NCBI GenBank assembly: GCA_964393405.1
Contig: CAYMTR010000010.1
Span: 26,112-90,111 of the forward strand
Length of the DNA stretch: 64,000 bases
DNA from: CAYMTR01 sp964393405
GTDB lineage: Bacteria; Bacteroidota; Bacteroidia; Bacteroidales; Prolixibacteraceae
Reading direction: 5' to 3'
Shown: positions 46,026-55,034 of the stretch, piece by piece
How the letters are laid out: every line of letters begins with the position of its first letter
Numbering within the stretch: the stretch's first letter is position 1
Translations under genes and position numbers: made by a program
Notes under the pieces: model-generated
The model's input: only the letters and a program-made list of their open reading frames with translations
What the model was told of the DNA's origin: nothing
The model's database searches: none

Positions 46026-46937
46026 ATGGAAATTATAGAACTTGAAAGTGTAAATAAAACTTTTGGACAGGTTAAAGCTGTAAATAACCTCGATCTAAAA
46101 GTACCTGCTGGCACCATTTACGGTTTTATAGGGCCTAACGGTTCAGGGAAAACGACTACGATAAGGATGATAATGAATATTTTCAAACCTGACAGCGGAA
46201 GTATTTTTATCAAAGGACAAAAGATGGAGAACTCCCGCCTTGAACATGTTGGATACCTACCTGAAGATCGGGGTATTTACAAAAAAATGAAGGTTTATGA
46301 TGTTCTAAAGTTTCATGGAGACCTTAAAAAAATAAGTAATCCAAAGGCTGAGATTGAATTCTGGCTTAAGAAATTAAATCTTTACGACAGAATTGATAAA
46401 AAGGTTGAAACACTTAGCAAAGGGATGATCCAAAAGCTGCAATTCATAGCTACAGTTATTGACAGACCTGATATAATTATCCTTGATGAGCCCTTCAGCG
46501 GATTAGACCCAGTGAACGCTGAGGTTTTGAAAGAGGCGTTGCTTGAATTACAGAAAGAAGGCGCCACAATAATTTTCAGTACACACGACATGAATATGGC
46601 TGAGAATATGTGTGATTATATATTCATGATTTTCAAGGGACAGAAAGTGCTTGACGGAACTCTTCCAAACATACAGGACTTATATGGAAGCGATACAATC
46701 AAGATTCAGACGGAAGCCGGGTACCAAGCTCTTAAAGGAATAAATGGCATTGAGAGCATAAATGATCTCGGCAATCTTCAGGAAATGAGGCTAACTCAGG
46801 GAATAGATACTCAGTCGATTCTTGAAAGTGTCATTAAAAAGACCAGAGTACTGAAATTTGAAGTTACAAAGCCATCATTAAACGATATTTTCATCAGAAT
46901 AGCATCTTCTGAAAGAAAGGAGGAAAATCATGCGTAA
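46026..46937 (+). CDS. ABC transporter ATP-binding protein (NatA-like)
   Basis: The 303 residues contain Walker A GPNGSGKTTT (~36-45), a signature ETLSKGM in place of LSGGQ, Walker B IIILDEPFSGLD and the switch His in FSTHDM. The C-terminal ~90 residues match the regulatory tail of exporter-type ATPases (DUF4162). It pairs with the permease gene overlapping by 8 bp and energises export of an ion or small molecule, as proposed for NatAB. Confidence 0.9.
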   Translation: MEIIELESVNKTFGQVKAVNNLDLKVPAGTIYGFIGPNGSGKTTTIRMIMNIFKPDSGSIFIKGQKMENSRLEHVGYLPEDRGIYKKMKVYDVLKFHGDLKKISNPKAEIEFWLKKLNLYDRIDKKVETLSKGMIQKLQFIATVIDRPDIIILDEPFSGLDPVNAEVLKEALLELQKEGATIIFSTHDMNMAENMCDYIFMIFKGQKVLDGTLPNIQDLYGSDTIKIQTEAGYQALKGINGIESINDLGNLQEMRLTQGIDTQSILESVIKKTRVLKFEVTKPSLNDIFIRIASSERKEENHA

Positions 46938-48246
46938 AATATTAATAATAGCAGTAAGAGAATTCAAGGCTGCAGTTAAAACAAAAAGTTTTCTGATAAT
47001 ATTACTGTTGATGCCTGTTTTCATGGGCGGCAGTTCCTTAGTTTCGGTTATCTCAAGGAATAAAGTTGATACCTCTGATCAGAAATTTGTTGTAGTTGAC
47101 AATGCAGGACTTTTCAAAGAAGCTCTTTATCTGAGTGTTAAAAACCGGAATGAGAATGAAATATTCAATCAGAAAACAAAAGAAAAAATAAGGCCGGCAT
47201 ACATTATTGAATTTGCAGAACCTGACAAATCAGATCAAGTTAGTCAGAAACTTGAACTCTCAAAAAGAGTAGAATCAAAAGAATTGAATGGGTTTATCGA
47301 GATAGGTTCATCAATTTTTAATCCCGGGGATGACCCGGCGAATTCCTTTATTAGATTTTACTCGGAAAACACTCTTCAGTTTGAAACAAAAGAATGGTTC
47401 AATTATACATTAAACAACCATTTAAGAAGAATCAGGCTTGAAGGATTAAACCTTCCACCTGAAAAGACAAAAGAGCTCTTTTACTGGGCAGAAGTTGAAG
47501 GAATGGGTTTATTAAAAATGGATGAATCGTCAGGAAAAATTAAGGATGCTGAAAAAAGTAATATTGTTCAGTCGATAGTGATACCTTACGTATTGTTATT
47601 ATTAATGTTCATGATCGTAATAATGGGTGTGACGCCAGTTCTGAATGCCGTAATGGAAGAAAAAATGGAAAAAATTGCTGAGGTTCTCTTAGCAACAGTG
47701 ACTCCTTTCGAATTTATGGCAGGAAAAATACTGGGCAATACATTTGTTTCACTTTTAACGGCATTGATTTACGTTACGGGAGGAATTGTTACTGCAGAAT
47801 TCTTAGGATACGGAAATATGATACCCTATGAGCTTGTCCCGTGGTTTTTTACATACCTGATATTTTATCTGATTATGGCCAATTCGATGATGGCTGCTTT
47901 AGGAGCTGCTTGCAACGATAATAAAGATGCCCAGAATGTATCATTCCCATCCAACCTTCCTATGCTTTTGCCAATTTTTATTGTGTGGCCGGTTATTCAA
48001 AATCCAATGGGGACATTTGCAACAGTTATGTCGCTAATACCTCCCTTTACGCCTCTTTTAATGATGGTAAGGCAATCGACCCCGGTTTCAATACCAATGT
48101 GGCAACCCTACGTTGGTTTGGCGGGAGTAATTCTATTTACTGCTTTATCAGTGTGGATAGCATCAAGAATATTTAGAACAGGAATATTAATGCAAGGACA
48201 AAAACCTTCCCTTGGGAACCTGTTCAGATATGCTTTTAAAGGATAA
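46930..48246 (+). CDS. ABC-2 type transporter permease (NatB-like)
   Basis: The 438 residues start with a membrane helix (SFLIILLLMPVFMGGSSLV). A long extracytoplasmic domain to ~215 follows, then about five C-terminal helices with MGVTPVLNAVMEEKMEKIAEVLLATVTPFEFMAGKILG, the typical NatB/ABC-2 segment. Substrate unknown. Its last 11 bp overlap the convergent thioredoxin-like gene. Confidence 0.88.
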   Translation: MRKILIIAVREFKAAVKTKSFLIILLLMPVFMGGSSLVSVISRNKVDTSDQKFVVVDNAGLFKEALYLSVKNRNENEIFNQKTKEKIRPAYIIEFAEPDKSDQVSQKLELSKRVESKELNGFIEIGSSIFNPGDDPANSFIRFYSENTLQFETKEWFNYTLNNHLRRIRLEGLNLPPEKTKELFYWAEVEGMGLLKMDESSGKIKDAEKSNIVQSIVIPYVLLLLMFMIVIMGVTPVLNAVMEEKMEKIAEVLLATVTPFEFMAGKILGNTFVSLLTALIYVTGGIVTAEFLGYGNMIPYELVPWFFTYLIFYLIMANSMMAALGAACNDNKDAQNVSFPSNLPMLLPIFIVWPVIQNPMGTFATVMSLIPPFTPLLMMVRQSTPVSIPMWQPYVGLAGVILFTALSVWIASRIFRTGILMQGQKPSLGNLFRYAFKG

Positions 48247-48931
48247 CATCCATAATTTTAAACAGATAATCGTAAGTAGGTCTGTCTTTAGTATCTTGAC
48301 TGAGATATTTGTAACGAAGAACACCTTCTTTATCAATAATCATAATAGCAGGTATATTCTGTGGGGCATCGGGTTCAGATTTATAAAGTTGAAATCCTTT
48401 AGAAACAACTCGTTGTCCATCAGATAAAATTTGAAATGGAGTTTCTATATTGCCCGAATTGTAAGAAATCTTTTTAGGTAAGAGTTTTCGGGTAGTTGTT
48501 GCCCAGTGCTTTGCACCATCGCTTAAATTAAGTGAATCTTTGGGAAATTTCCAGTTATCGATAATGTCCATCTGTTTAGGAAAAATGTTAATCCAATTGG
48601 TAATAGAATCGGACTGATAAGGGAGGATAAATAAAACTTCAAGATTATATTTTTCTTTAACACCCTTTGACTTTTCAAGATCAGCAAGGTCGGCGTATTG
48701 ATAGTGGCAAATCTGGCACCAGTAATCTTTTTTAACCATTCCCCGAGGAAAAATCAGCATAACATTTTTTCCTTTCAGAGATGATAATCTGACAGGGTTA
48801 CCGTTTTGGTCTGAAAGCTGAAAGTCGGAGACAGGTTCATTAATAATTGGAAGCGTAACTTTCATTTCCTGAGAGTAGCAAAATACTGACAATAAAATCA
48901 GGATAAAAAGGGAAATAAATGATTTTTTCAT
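48236..48931 (-). CDS. exported thioredoxin-fold/AhpC-TSA-like protein
   Basis: The 231 residues start with a signal peptide (FISLFILILLSVFCYSQ). The mature domain opens VSDFQLSDQNGNPVRLSSLKGKNVMLIFPRG, as in redoxins, and contains WCQICHYQYADL with a CxxC. It is likely a periplasmic thiol-disulfide protein or peroxiredoxin relative. The CxxC occurs after an insert (MVKKDY), so activity is not certain. Confidence 0.7.
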   Translation of the reverse strand: MKKSFISLFILILLSVFCYSQEMKVTLPIINEPVSDFQLSDQNGNPVRLSSLKGKNVMLIFPRGMVKKDYWCQICHYQYADLADLEKSKGVKEKYNLEVLFILPYQSDSITNWINIFPKQMDIIDNWKFPKDSLNLSDGAKHWATTTRKLLPKKISYNSGNIETPFQILSDGQRVVSKGFQLYKSEPDAPQNIPAIMIIDKEGVLRYKYLSQDTKDRPTYDYLFKIMDVIL

Positions 48932-49056
48932 AATAATTAAGTATTATTTTCATGAAAGACAATTGTTAATAAAAATACCATTAATGAAATAAAACTAAAA
49001 AAAATTTCTGTTGATATATAAACTATTATTATCTTTAACATATTACTCACAAACAC

Positions 49057-49064
49057 AAAGGAGG
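49057..49064 (+). promoter_or_regulatory. perfect Shine-Dalgarno sequence of the SPFH gene
   Basis: AAAGGAGG ends 5 nt before the ATG at 49070. Strong Shine-Dalgarno sites are rare in this window, so this one is unusual and fixes the start. Confidence 0.75.
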
Positions 49065-49069
49065 TTATT

Positions 49070-49933
49070 ATGAACTTAGCATTTTATATTGGAATACCCT
49101 TATTGATATTCTTTTTCTTAGGGATAAGAATAGTAAGGCCAACACACAGAGCTCTAATTGAAAGATTAGGAAAGTACCATCGCTTTGCAGGACTCGGCTT
49201 TAATTGGATAATCCCAATTATTGACAAGATTTACAGGGTAAACGTCACTGAACAGATGGTAGATGCTGAACCGCAGGAAATTATAACAAATGACAACCTT
49301 AATGCAAGGGTTGATGCCCAGGTTTATTTTAAGGTAAAACATGACGAAGAGAGTGTAAAAGGATCTATTTACAACGTTAACAACTACAGATGGCAGATAG
49401 TAAATCTTGCCAGAACTACTCTACGTAACATTATTGGAACACTTACTTTAAAGTCGGCCAATAGTGAGAGGGGAAAAATAAATGCAGAGTTATACAGAAC
49501 TTTGCTTGAAGAAACCCGCAGCTGGGGTATAGAGATTGTCCGAACAGAATTGAAAGAGATTGATCCTCCAAAAGATGTACAGGACACAATGAACAAGGTT
49601 GTTAAAGCCGAAAATGAAAAGATTGCAGCCATTGATTCAGCAACTGCAGCAGAAACAGTAGCCGATGGTATAAAAAGGGCAAAAATAAAAGAAGCAGAAG
49701 GTTACAAACAGGCTAAGATACTTCATGCTGAAGGAGAGGCTGAAGCAATCAGATTGGTCAATGAAGCAGCCGACAAATATTTTATCGGGAATGCACAAAT
49801 ATTAAGAAAATTAGAAGCTCTTGAGACATCATTAGGTAATAACGCAAAAATTGTTGTACCATCTGACAGTCAATTGATAAATATGATTGGCGAAATGGCA
49901 GGAGTAGTTCCAATTGATAAACAAAAAAAATAG
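49070..49933 (+). CDS. SPFH-domain (stomatin/slipin-like) membrane protein
   Basis: The 287 residues start with a membrane helix (FYIGIPLLIFFFLGI). The SPFH domain follows, with VRPTHRALIERLGKYHRFAGLGFNWIIPIIDKIYRVNVTEQMVD and NLNARVDAQVYFKV, then a coiled-coil region rich in Ala/Glu (KRAKIKEAEGYKQAKILHAEGEAEA). It would oligomerise at membrane microdomains. The usual partner NfeD is not next door; a ZIP transporter is. Confidence 0.9.
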   Translation: MNLAFYIGIPLLIFFFLGIRIVRPTHRALIERLGKYHRFAGLGFNWIIPIIDKIYRVNVTEQMVDAEPQEIITNDNLNARVDAQVYFKVKHDEESVKGSIYNVNNYRWQIVNLARTTLRNIIGTLTLKSANSERGKINAELYRTLLEETRSWGIEIVRTELKEIDPPKDVQDTMNKVVKAENEKIAAIDSATAAETVADGIKRAKIKEAEGYKQAKILHAEGEAEAIRLVNEAADKYFIGNAQILRKLEALETSLGNNAKIVVPSDSQLINMIGEMAGVVPIDKQKK

Positions 49934-49949
49934 ATATTAAGAATTTGAA

Positions 49950-50765
49950 ATGAACTTTGAATCTTTATTAGACATAAATCCCGTATTATTAGCCCTTTTG
50001 GCAACACTTTTTACATGGTTCCTGACGGCTCTTGGTTCGGGTATGGTTTTTTTCTTTAAAGAGATTAATAAAAAAGTTCTTAATTCAATGCTGGGTTTTG
50101 CAGCCGGCGTAATGATAGCTGCAAGCTTTTGGTCGCTGCTAAACCCGGCAATTGAAATGGCAAAAGAAATGGGTACTACCCCATGGGTTCCTGCCCTAGT
50201 AGGTTTTATTTCAGGAGGGGCTTTTCTCTTTCTGGTCGATAAGCTTCTCCCCCATCTTCACATGGGACTTGAAACAAACAAAGCAGAAGGAATAAAAACA
50301 TCGTGGCAAAGAAGTATTTTGCTGGTATTAGCAATTACTTTACACAATATTCCTGAAGGACTTGCAGTTGGAGTTACCTTTGGTGCCCTCGCCAATAATC
50401 CGGATGCAGGAATGCTGGCTGGAGCTGTTGCCTTGGCAATAGGCATCGGACTACAGAATTTTCCTGAAGGAGCTGCTGTTTCAATTCCTTTAAGAAGAGA
50501 AGGATTATCGAGATTTAAAGCTTTTCAATACGGACAGATTTCAGGGGTTGTTGAACCCATAGCGGGGGTTGCAGGGGCTTTACTGGTTTCAGTAATGCAA
50601 CCAATGCTACCTTATGCGCTGTCGTTTGCAGCAGGAGCTATGATATATGTTGTAGTAGAAGAGTTAATCCCTGAATCTCAAAGAGGTGGCGAAACCGATC
50701 TTTCAACCATAGGAGCAATTCTGGGGTTTTCAACAATGATGATACTAGATGTTGCATTAGGTTAA
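49950..50765 (+). CDS. ZIP-family divalent metal transporter (GufA/ZupT-like)
   Basis: The 271 residues contain about eight membrane helices and the two ZIP metal motifs HNIPEGLAVGVTFG (helix 4) and NFPEGAAVSIPLR (helix 5), plus a His-containing loop (LLPHLHMGLE). It probably imports zinc or iron. It is 16 bp after the SPFH gene and 10 bp before the ModE-like gene, suggesting one operon. Confidence 0.92.
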   Translation: MNFESLLDINPVLLALLATLFTWFLTALGSGMVFFFKEINKKVLNSMLGFAAGVMIAASFWSLLNPAIEMAKEMGTTPWVPALVGFISGGAFLFLVDKLLPHLHMGLETNKAEGIKTSWQRSILLVLAITLHNIPEGLAVGVTFGALANNPDAGMLAGAVALAIGIGLQNFPEGAAVSIPLRREGLSRFKAFQYGQISGVVEPIAGVAGALLVSVMQPMLPYALSFAAGAMIYVVVEELIPESQRGGETDLSTIGAILGFSTMMILDVALG

Positions 50766-50775
50766 TTTATAGATC

Positions 50776-51144
50776 ATGTTGGAAGAAAATAAGGTTTATT
50801 CTGTCAAAGGAAAAATTTGGATTGAGATTAATGAAGAAACTCTTATTGGAGAAGGGAAAGTAAAACTTCTTATGAAAACAGCAGAGCTTGGCTCACTTCG
50901 AAAAGCTGCTGCCGAAACAGAAATATCTTACCGCAAAGCATGGTATAGTATAAATCAAATGAACAATGCTGCAAAAACTCCTTTAATAATACTAAAACAC
51001 GGAGGTAAAGAAGGAGGAATCGCTCAGCTCACTCCTTTCGGAGAAAAGATAATATCTCAATATCAAAAGGTTGAAGAAGAATTTATTAAGTTCATGATTG
51101 AGCAAAGCAAGAGCCTAAATACATATTTAAAAATTTCCATGTAA
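50776..51144 (+). CDS. ModE-like winged helix-turn-helix regulator, no ligand domain
   Basis: The 122-residue protein corresponds to the ModE N-terminal domain: GKVKLLMKTAELGSLRKAAAETEISYRKAWYSINQMN, then LKHGGKEGGIAQLTPFGEKIISQY. ModE normally adds molybdate-binding Mop domains, which are missing, so it either senses nothing directly or uses a partner. It lies between the ZIP gene and a TonB receptor, pointing to control of metal-related uptake. Confidence 0.82.
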   Translation: MLEENKVYSVKGKIWIEINEETLIGEGKVKLLMKTAELGSLRKAAAETEISYRKAWYSINQMNNAAKTPLIILKHGGKEGGIAQLTPFGEKIISQYQKVEEEFIKFMIEQSKSLNTYLKISM

Positions 51145-51227
51145 ATATTTTGTATTAAAAAGTGAAATCTATACTTTCACTATCCGTTATTCAAATCAGG
51201 AATAACGAAATAAATATTTGTCATAAA

Positions 51228-53207
51228 ATGATAAGAATTCATCTTTTACTTATTTGTTTGATTCTGACATTTTGCGCTAAGGCTCAGTTAAAAAAAGACA
51301 GTTCAGACATATCAAAAAGCATGTTTACACTGGGAGTTATTAATGTAACTGAAATTGTAGACAAAGAAATGGTGAGCATAAAAGAGATGAATAAATATAA
51401 TGCATCGGATGTTAGCACTTCATTAAGATCCTTACCATCTGTAACATATTACAGTAGTGGCTCAAGAAATGAAAGTATGGTTTTAATCAGAGGTTCTGAT
51501 TTAAGAAGCATTCCTGTATTTGTAGATGGAATACCTGTTTACGTCCCTTTTGATGGATACGTTGATCTTGGGCGATTTACGACTTTTGATATTTCAAAGA
51601 TTGATGTATCCAAGGGATTTGCATCAATTATGTATGGAGCAAACACGATAGGAGGAGCCATAAATCTGGTAGGACAAAAACCAATTGAACGGATAGAAAT
51701 AAGGGGGGAAGCAGGTTTAATGAGTGGGAATGGATATAATTCCGGAATTTATTTTGGAAGCCATTTGGGGAAAGTTTATTTTCTTGGAAATTTCTCTATA
51801 TTCGATCGTCAGTTCATACCACTATCTGCTGATTTTGATACAACAGCACTAGAAACTAATCATCGACTTGACAATTCATACCGGAAAGATATTAAAGGAA
51901 GTTTCAAGGTTGGATTCACCCCAAACCAAACCGATGAATACAGTCTTAACTATACCGTTTCCCATGGCAGCAAAGGGAATCCCATATATCTGGGCAATGA
52001 TCCAAGAACAAATGTAAGATACTGGCAGTGGCCAAACTGGGATAAACAAAGCATATATTTTATCTCAGAAACATCTTTCAATAAAGTTTTTCAAATGAGA
52101 ATACGAGCATATTACGATGAATTCAAAAACAAGATCAGAAGTTTTGATGATAATACATATACGACCCAAACCAAGAAATCTTCGTTCAACAGTTATTACA
52201 ATGACTTTTCTTTAGGTGGAAATATTGAATTAAATGGAAATTTCAGTGATGCAAACACCCTAAAATTTATGATTCATCTAAAAAATGATAATCACAGAGA
52301 GAACAATGAAGGAGAGCCGGTAAGACAAGTATCAGATAACACTTTATCGATAGGACTTGAAGAAATATACAGACCCACAAAGAAATTGACGTTTGTTCCG
52401 GGTATAAGTTATAATCTTAGAAAAAGCATTGGAGCAGAAGACTATAATTCAAAAACACAAGAAATTATACAGCTTCCTGAAAATTCGAATTATGCAATAA
52501 ATGCGCAAGTGGCATCCTATTATACTTTATCAAAGTCTATTGGATTAAATTTCAATGTTGCTTATAAAAGCAGGTTTGCAACTATGAAAGACAGGTACTC
52601 GTACCGGGCAGGATTTGCAATTCCAAATCCCGAGTTAGAATCAGAGTCAGCTCTTAACTTAGAAATAGGGGGGAACATTTCAATTGGGGAAGTTTTAAAA
52701 TTTCGACCGGAAATATTTTACAACAGAGTTTTCAATACAATTCAAATTGTCACAAATGTACAGGATGACCTATACCAAATGCAAAATACAGGCTCATCAG
52801 AATTTAAGGGAGCCGATTTTAGTTTTACATATCTTCCTATCAGAATGTTGAAAATATATGGATCCTATTCCTATATAAAGTGTCAAAACTTAAGTAATCC
52901 TGATTTAATTTTTACAGATATACCTTCAAATAAGATATATGCATCTACAGAAATGTTCCCAATTGCAGATTTATCAATAAGCGTTTCAGGAGAATATAAC
53001 ACAAAAAGATTCAGCAATAGTGATGGCACAAGGGTCTCCCCTGCCTTCTTTGTTAGCAATGCTGAAGTAGCGTATAAGTTTCTCAATAACTTAGAGTTAA
53101 TCGTGGGCATTAATAACATTCTGGACAGTAATTACACAATTCAGGAAGGCTATCCTGAGCCCGGAAGAAACATTTATGCAAAACTTCATTTAAACTTCAG
53201 CAAATGA
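51228..53207 (+). CDS. TonB-dependent receptor next to the ModE-like regulator
   Basis: The ATG at 51228 (MIRIHLLLICLILTFCAKAQ) gives a signal peptide and 659 residues; the longer frame starts with an unlikely leader. The plug domain has VLIRGSDLRSIPVFVDGIPVYVP and IDVSKGFASIMYGANTIGGAINLV, and the rest is a 22-strand-type barrel ending AKLHLNFSK. It lacks the carboxypeptidase-like N-terminal domain of the receptor at 1816. Its stop overlaps the next gene start (ATGA), so they are translationally coupled. Ligand unknown; an oxyanion or metal chelate is suggested by context. Confidence 0.85.
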   Translation: MIRIHLLLICLILTFCAKAQLKKDSSDISKSMFTLGVINVTEIVDKEMVSIKEMNKYNASDVSTSLRSLPSVTYYSSGSRNESMVLIRGSDLRSIPVFVDGIPVYVPFDGYVDLGRFTTFDISKIDVSKGFASIMYGANTIGGAINLVGQKPIERIEIRGEAGLMSGNGYNSGIYFGSHLGKVYFLGNFSIFDRQFIPLSADFDTTALETNHRLDNSYRKDIKGSFKVGFTPNQTDEYSLNYTVSHGSKGNPIYLGNDPRTNVRYWQWPNWDKQSIYFISETSFNKVFQMRIRAYYDEFKNKIRSFDDNTYTTQTKKSSFNSYYNDFSLGGNIELNGNFSDANTLKFMIHLKNDNHRENNEGEPVRQVSDNTLSIGLEEIYRPTKKLTFVPGISYNLRKSIGAEDYNSKTQEIIQLPENSNYAINAQVASYYTLSKSIGLNFNVAYKSRFATMKDRYSYRAGFAIPNPELESESALNLEIGGNISIGEVLKFRPEIFYNRVFNTIQIVTNVQDDLYQMQNTGSSEFKGADFSFTYLPIRMLKIYGSYSYIKCQNLSNPDLIFTDIPSNKIYASTEMFPIADLSISVSGEYNTKRFSNSDGTRVSPAFFVSNAEVAYKFLNNLELIVGINNILDSNYTIQEGYPEPGRNIYAKLHLNFSK

Positions 53208-54919
53208 GCAGGGATCACAAACCAAGTGATGTCTGGCTGAAAGCCTCAATAGTTGGTGCTAATTGGGCAGCTTCAGAAATAATATTAGGCAGTTTTCTTC
53301 ACAATTTGAATGTGCCATTCAAGGGCAGCATATTAACTGCAATTGGCTTAATATTAATGATTTCAGTAGCGCAGGTTTGGAAAGACAAAGGATTATTCTG
53401 GCGCAGTGGACTAATATGTGCATTAATGAAAACTATGTCTCCAAGTGCAGTTATTTTCGGACCTATGATTGCGATCTTCATGGAGTCGTTATTACTTGAG
53501 TTTTCGGTCAGAATATCAGGCAGAAACACAGTAGGTTTTATTTTTGGATCAATATTAGCGATGTCGTGGGTATTTGTACAAAAGATAGTCAACTTCATAA
53601 TATACTACGGATTCAGCATAGTTGATATATACTCTAATCTGCTTAAGTATGCAGAAAAGCAACTCAACATCCATTTCAACACATACTGGTTGCCACTATT
53701 GGTTTTGCTTGGGATTTACGTACTTTTTGGAGTTTTTGCTGCAATAGTAGGAATAAAAATTTCGAGAAGTTTAGATAAAAGGGAAGAAAAACAATTTACT
53801 AAAGCTGACAATAAAGAAAATATAAGCAATAAGAAAAGCAATGATGATTTTAAATATTCAATAATTTGGTTGATATCAAGTTTTATTGGAATAATTGGAA
53901 CCATTTTTCTTATTAGTAAAAGTAATATTTACGTATGGATGCCAATAGCAATAATAATTGTTACACTGTGGATTATAAGGTATAAAAGAGGAATGCGTCA
54001 GCTATTCAGACCCGGGTTCTGGATATTTTTCATTCTTACAACAGCATTGTCGGCTATTTTGATATCAAAATTAGATGGAGGAAACAACAGTTTGATGGTA
54101 GGTCTTATTACAGGTCTGAAGATGAACTTCAGGGCAGCAGTAATAATTGTTGGATTTGCAGTTCTCGGGACAGAATTATACAATCCAAGAATAAGAGATA
54201 GAATGATGAAATCGGCATTCAGGCATTTACCGGTTGCACTAGAACTTGGGTTTGAATCATTGCCGTATGTGATAGCAAATTTACCAGATGCAAAAACATT
54301 TATAAAGAAACCGTCATATGTAGTCAAGACCTTAATTAGTCACTCGGAAAAAAGGTTTTCTGAGATTAAGGAAAAGTACCAGTCGAAGGTTTTTATTATC
54401 AGTGGTAAAGTTTCTGAAGGAAAGACAAATAAAGTTATCGAAATAGTAAGAAAATTAAAAGAAAGAGGAATTAGAATCGGAGGATTTTATTCGCCAAGAA
54501 TAATTGAGAATGGGGAAACCATTGGCTATGATTTGGTTTCTGCTGAAAATGACAGCAAGGTTGAATTTTTAAGAATAAAGAGAAATAATAACACCGAAGG
54601 AATAGGAAGGTTTGAAATAAACAATATGGCCATTGTTTGGGGTAGGCAGATACTTTCCAACGAAAACATTAAAGACAAGAGAGTCATTATAATAGATGAG
54701 GCAGGCAGGTTTGAGATTAATGGAGGAGGATGGAGTGAAAGAATACAGTATTTACTCAATAAGGGAGATATTTTAGTAATATTAACTGTCAGGGATATAT
54801 ATAAAGAAGAAGTGGTGAATAAGTTTGAAATTAAGAACTACCACTCTACAATAATTAAAGAAGTTAATATTGAAGACATTATAGGGTTCGTTGACGAAAC
54901 ACAAGCATTTGCCCGATAG
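53204..54919 (+). CDS. large membrane protein fused to a THEP1-type NTPase
   Basis: The 571 residues fall into three parts. Residues ~1-195 form about five or six helices with GSFLHNLNVPFKGSILTAIGL and MSPSAVIFGPMIAI, resembling a substrate-binding membrane component. Residues ~215-375 form a second membrane block with LGTELYNPRIRDRM and LGFESLPYVIANL. The C-terminal NTPase has Walker A GKVSEGKT (401-408) and Walker B VIIIDEAGRFE (from 494), as in THEP1 nucleoside-triphosphatases. It could be a self-contained energised transporter of ECF style; this is inference. It is coupled to the TonB receptor by an ATGA overlap. Confidence 0.7.
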   Translation: MSRDHKPSDVWLKASIVGANWAASEIILGSFLHNLNVPFKGSILTAIGLILMISVAQVWKDKGLFWRSGLICALMKTMSPSAVIFGPMIAIFMESLLLEFSVRISGRNTVGFIFGSILAMSWVFVQKIVNFIIYYGFSIVDIYSNLLKYAEKQLNIHFNTYWLPLLVLLGIYVLFGVFAAIVGIKISRSLDKREEKQFTKADNKENISNKKSNDDFKYSIIWLISSFIGIIGTIFLISKSNIYVWMPIAIIIVTLWIIRYKRGMRQLFRPGFWIFFILTTALSAILISKLDGGNNSLMVGLITGLKMNFRAAVIIVGFAVLGTELYNPRIRDRMMKSAFRHLPVALELGFESLPYVIANLPDAKTFIKKPSYVVKTLISHSEKRFSEIKEKYQSKVFIISGKVSEGKTNKVIEIVRKLKERGIRIGGFYSPRIIENGETIGYDLVSAENDSKVEFLRIKRNNNTEGIGRFEINNMAIVWGRQILSNENIKDKRVIIIDEAGRFEINGGGWSERIQYLLNKGDILVILTVRDIYKEEVVNKFEIKNYHSTIIKEVNIEDIIGFVDETQAFAR

Positions 54920-55034
54920 ACTATAAAAATACTTTTTTAATAAAAATTTGAATAATACAAATATTGAGAACAGTAATATTTTGTAAATTAGAATAATATT
55001 AAATTCAAAATTTTAGTTTTAAAATTGAGCCGTT

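Noticed and set aside
50776..51144. Complete molybdate regulator ModE
   Set aside because: The molybdate-binding Mop domains are absent; only the DNA-binding domain is present.
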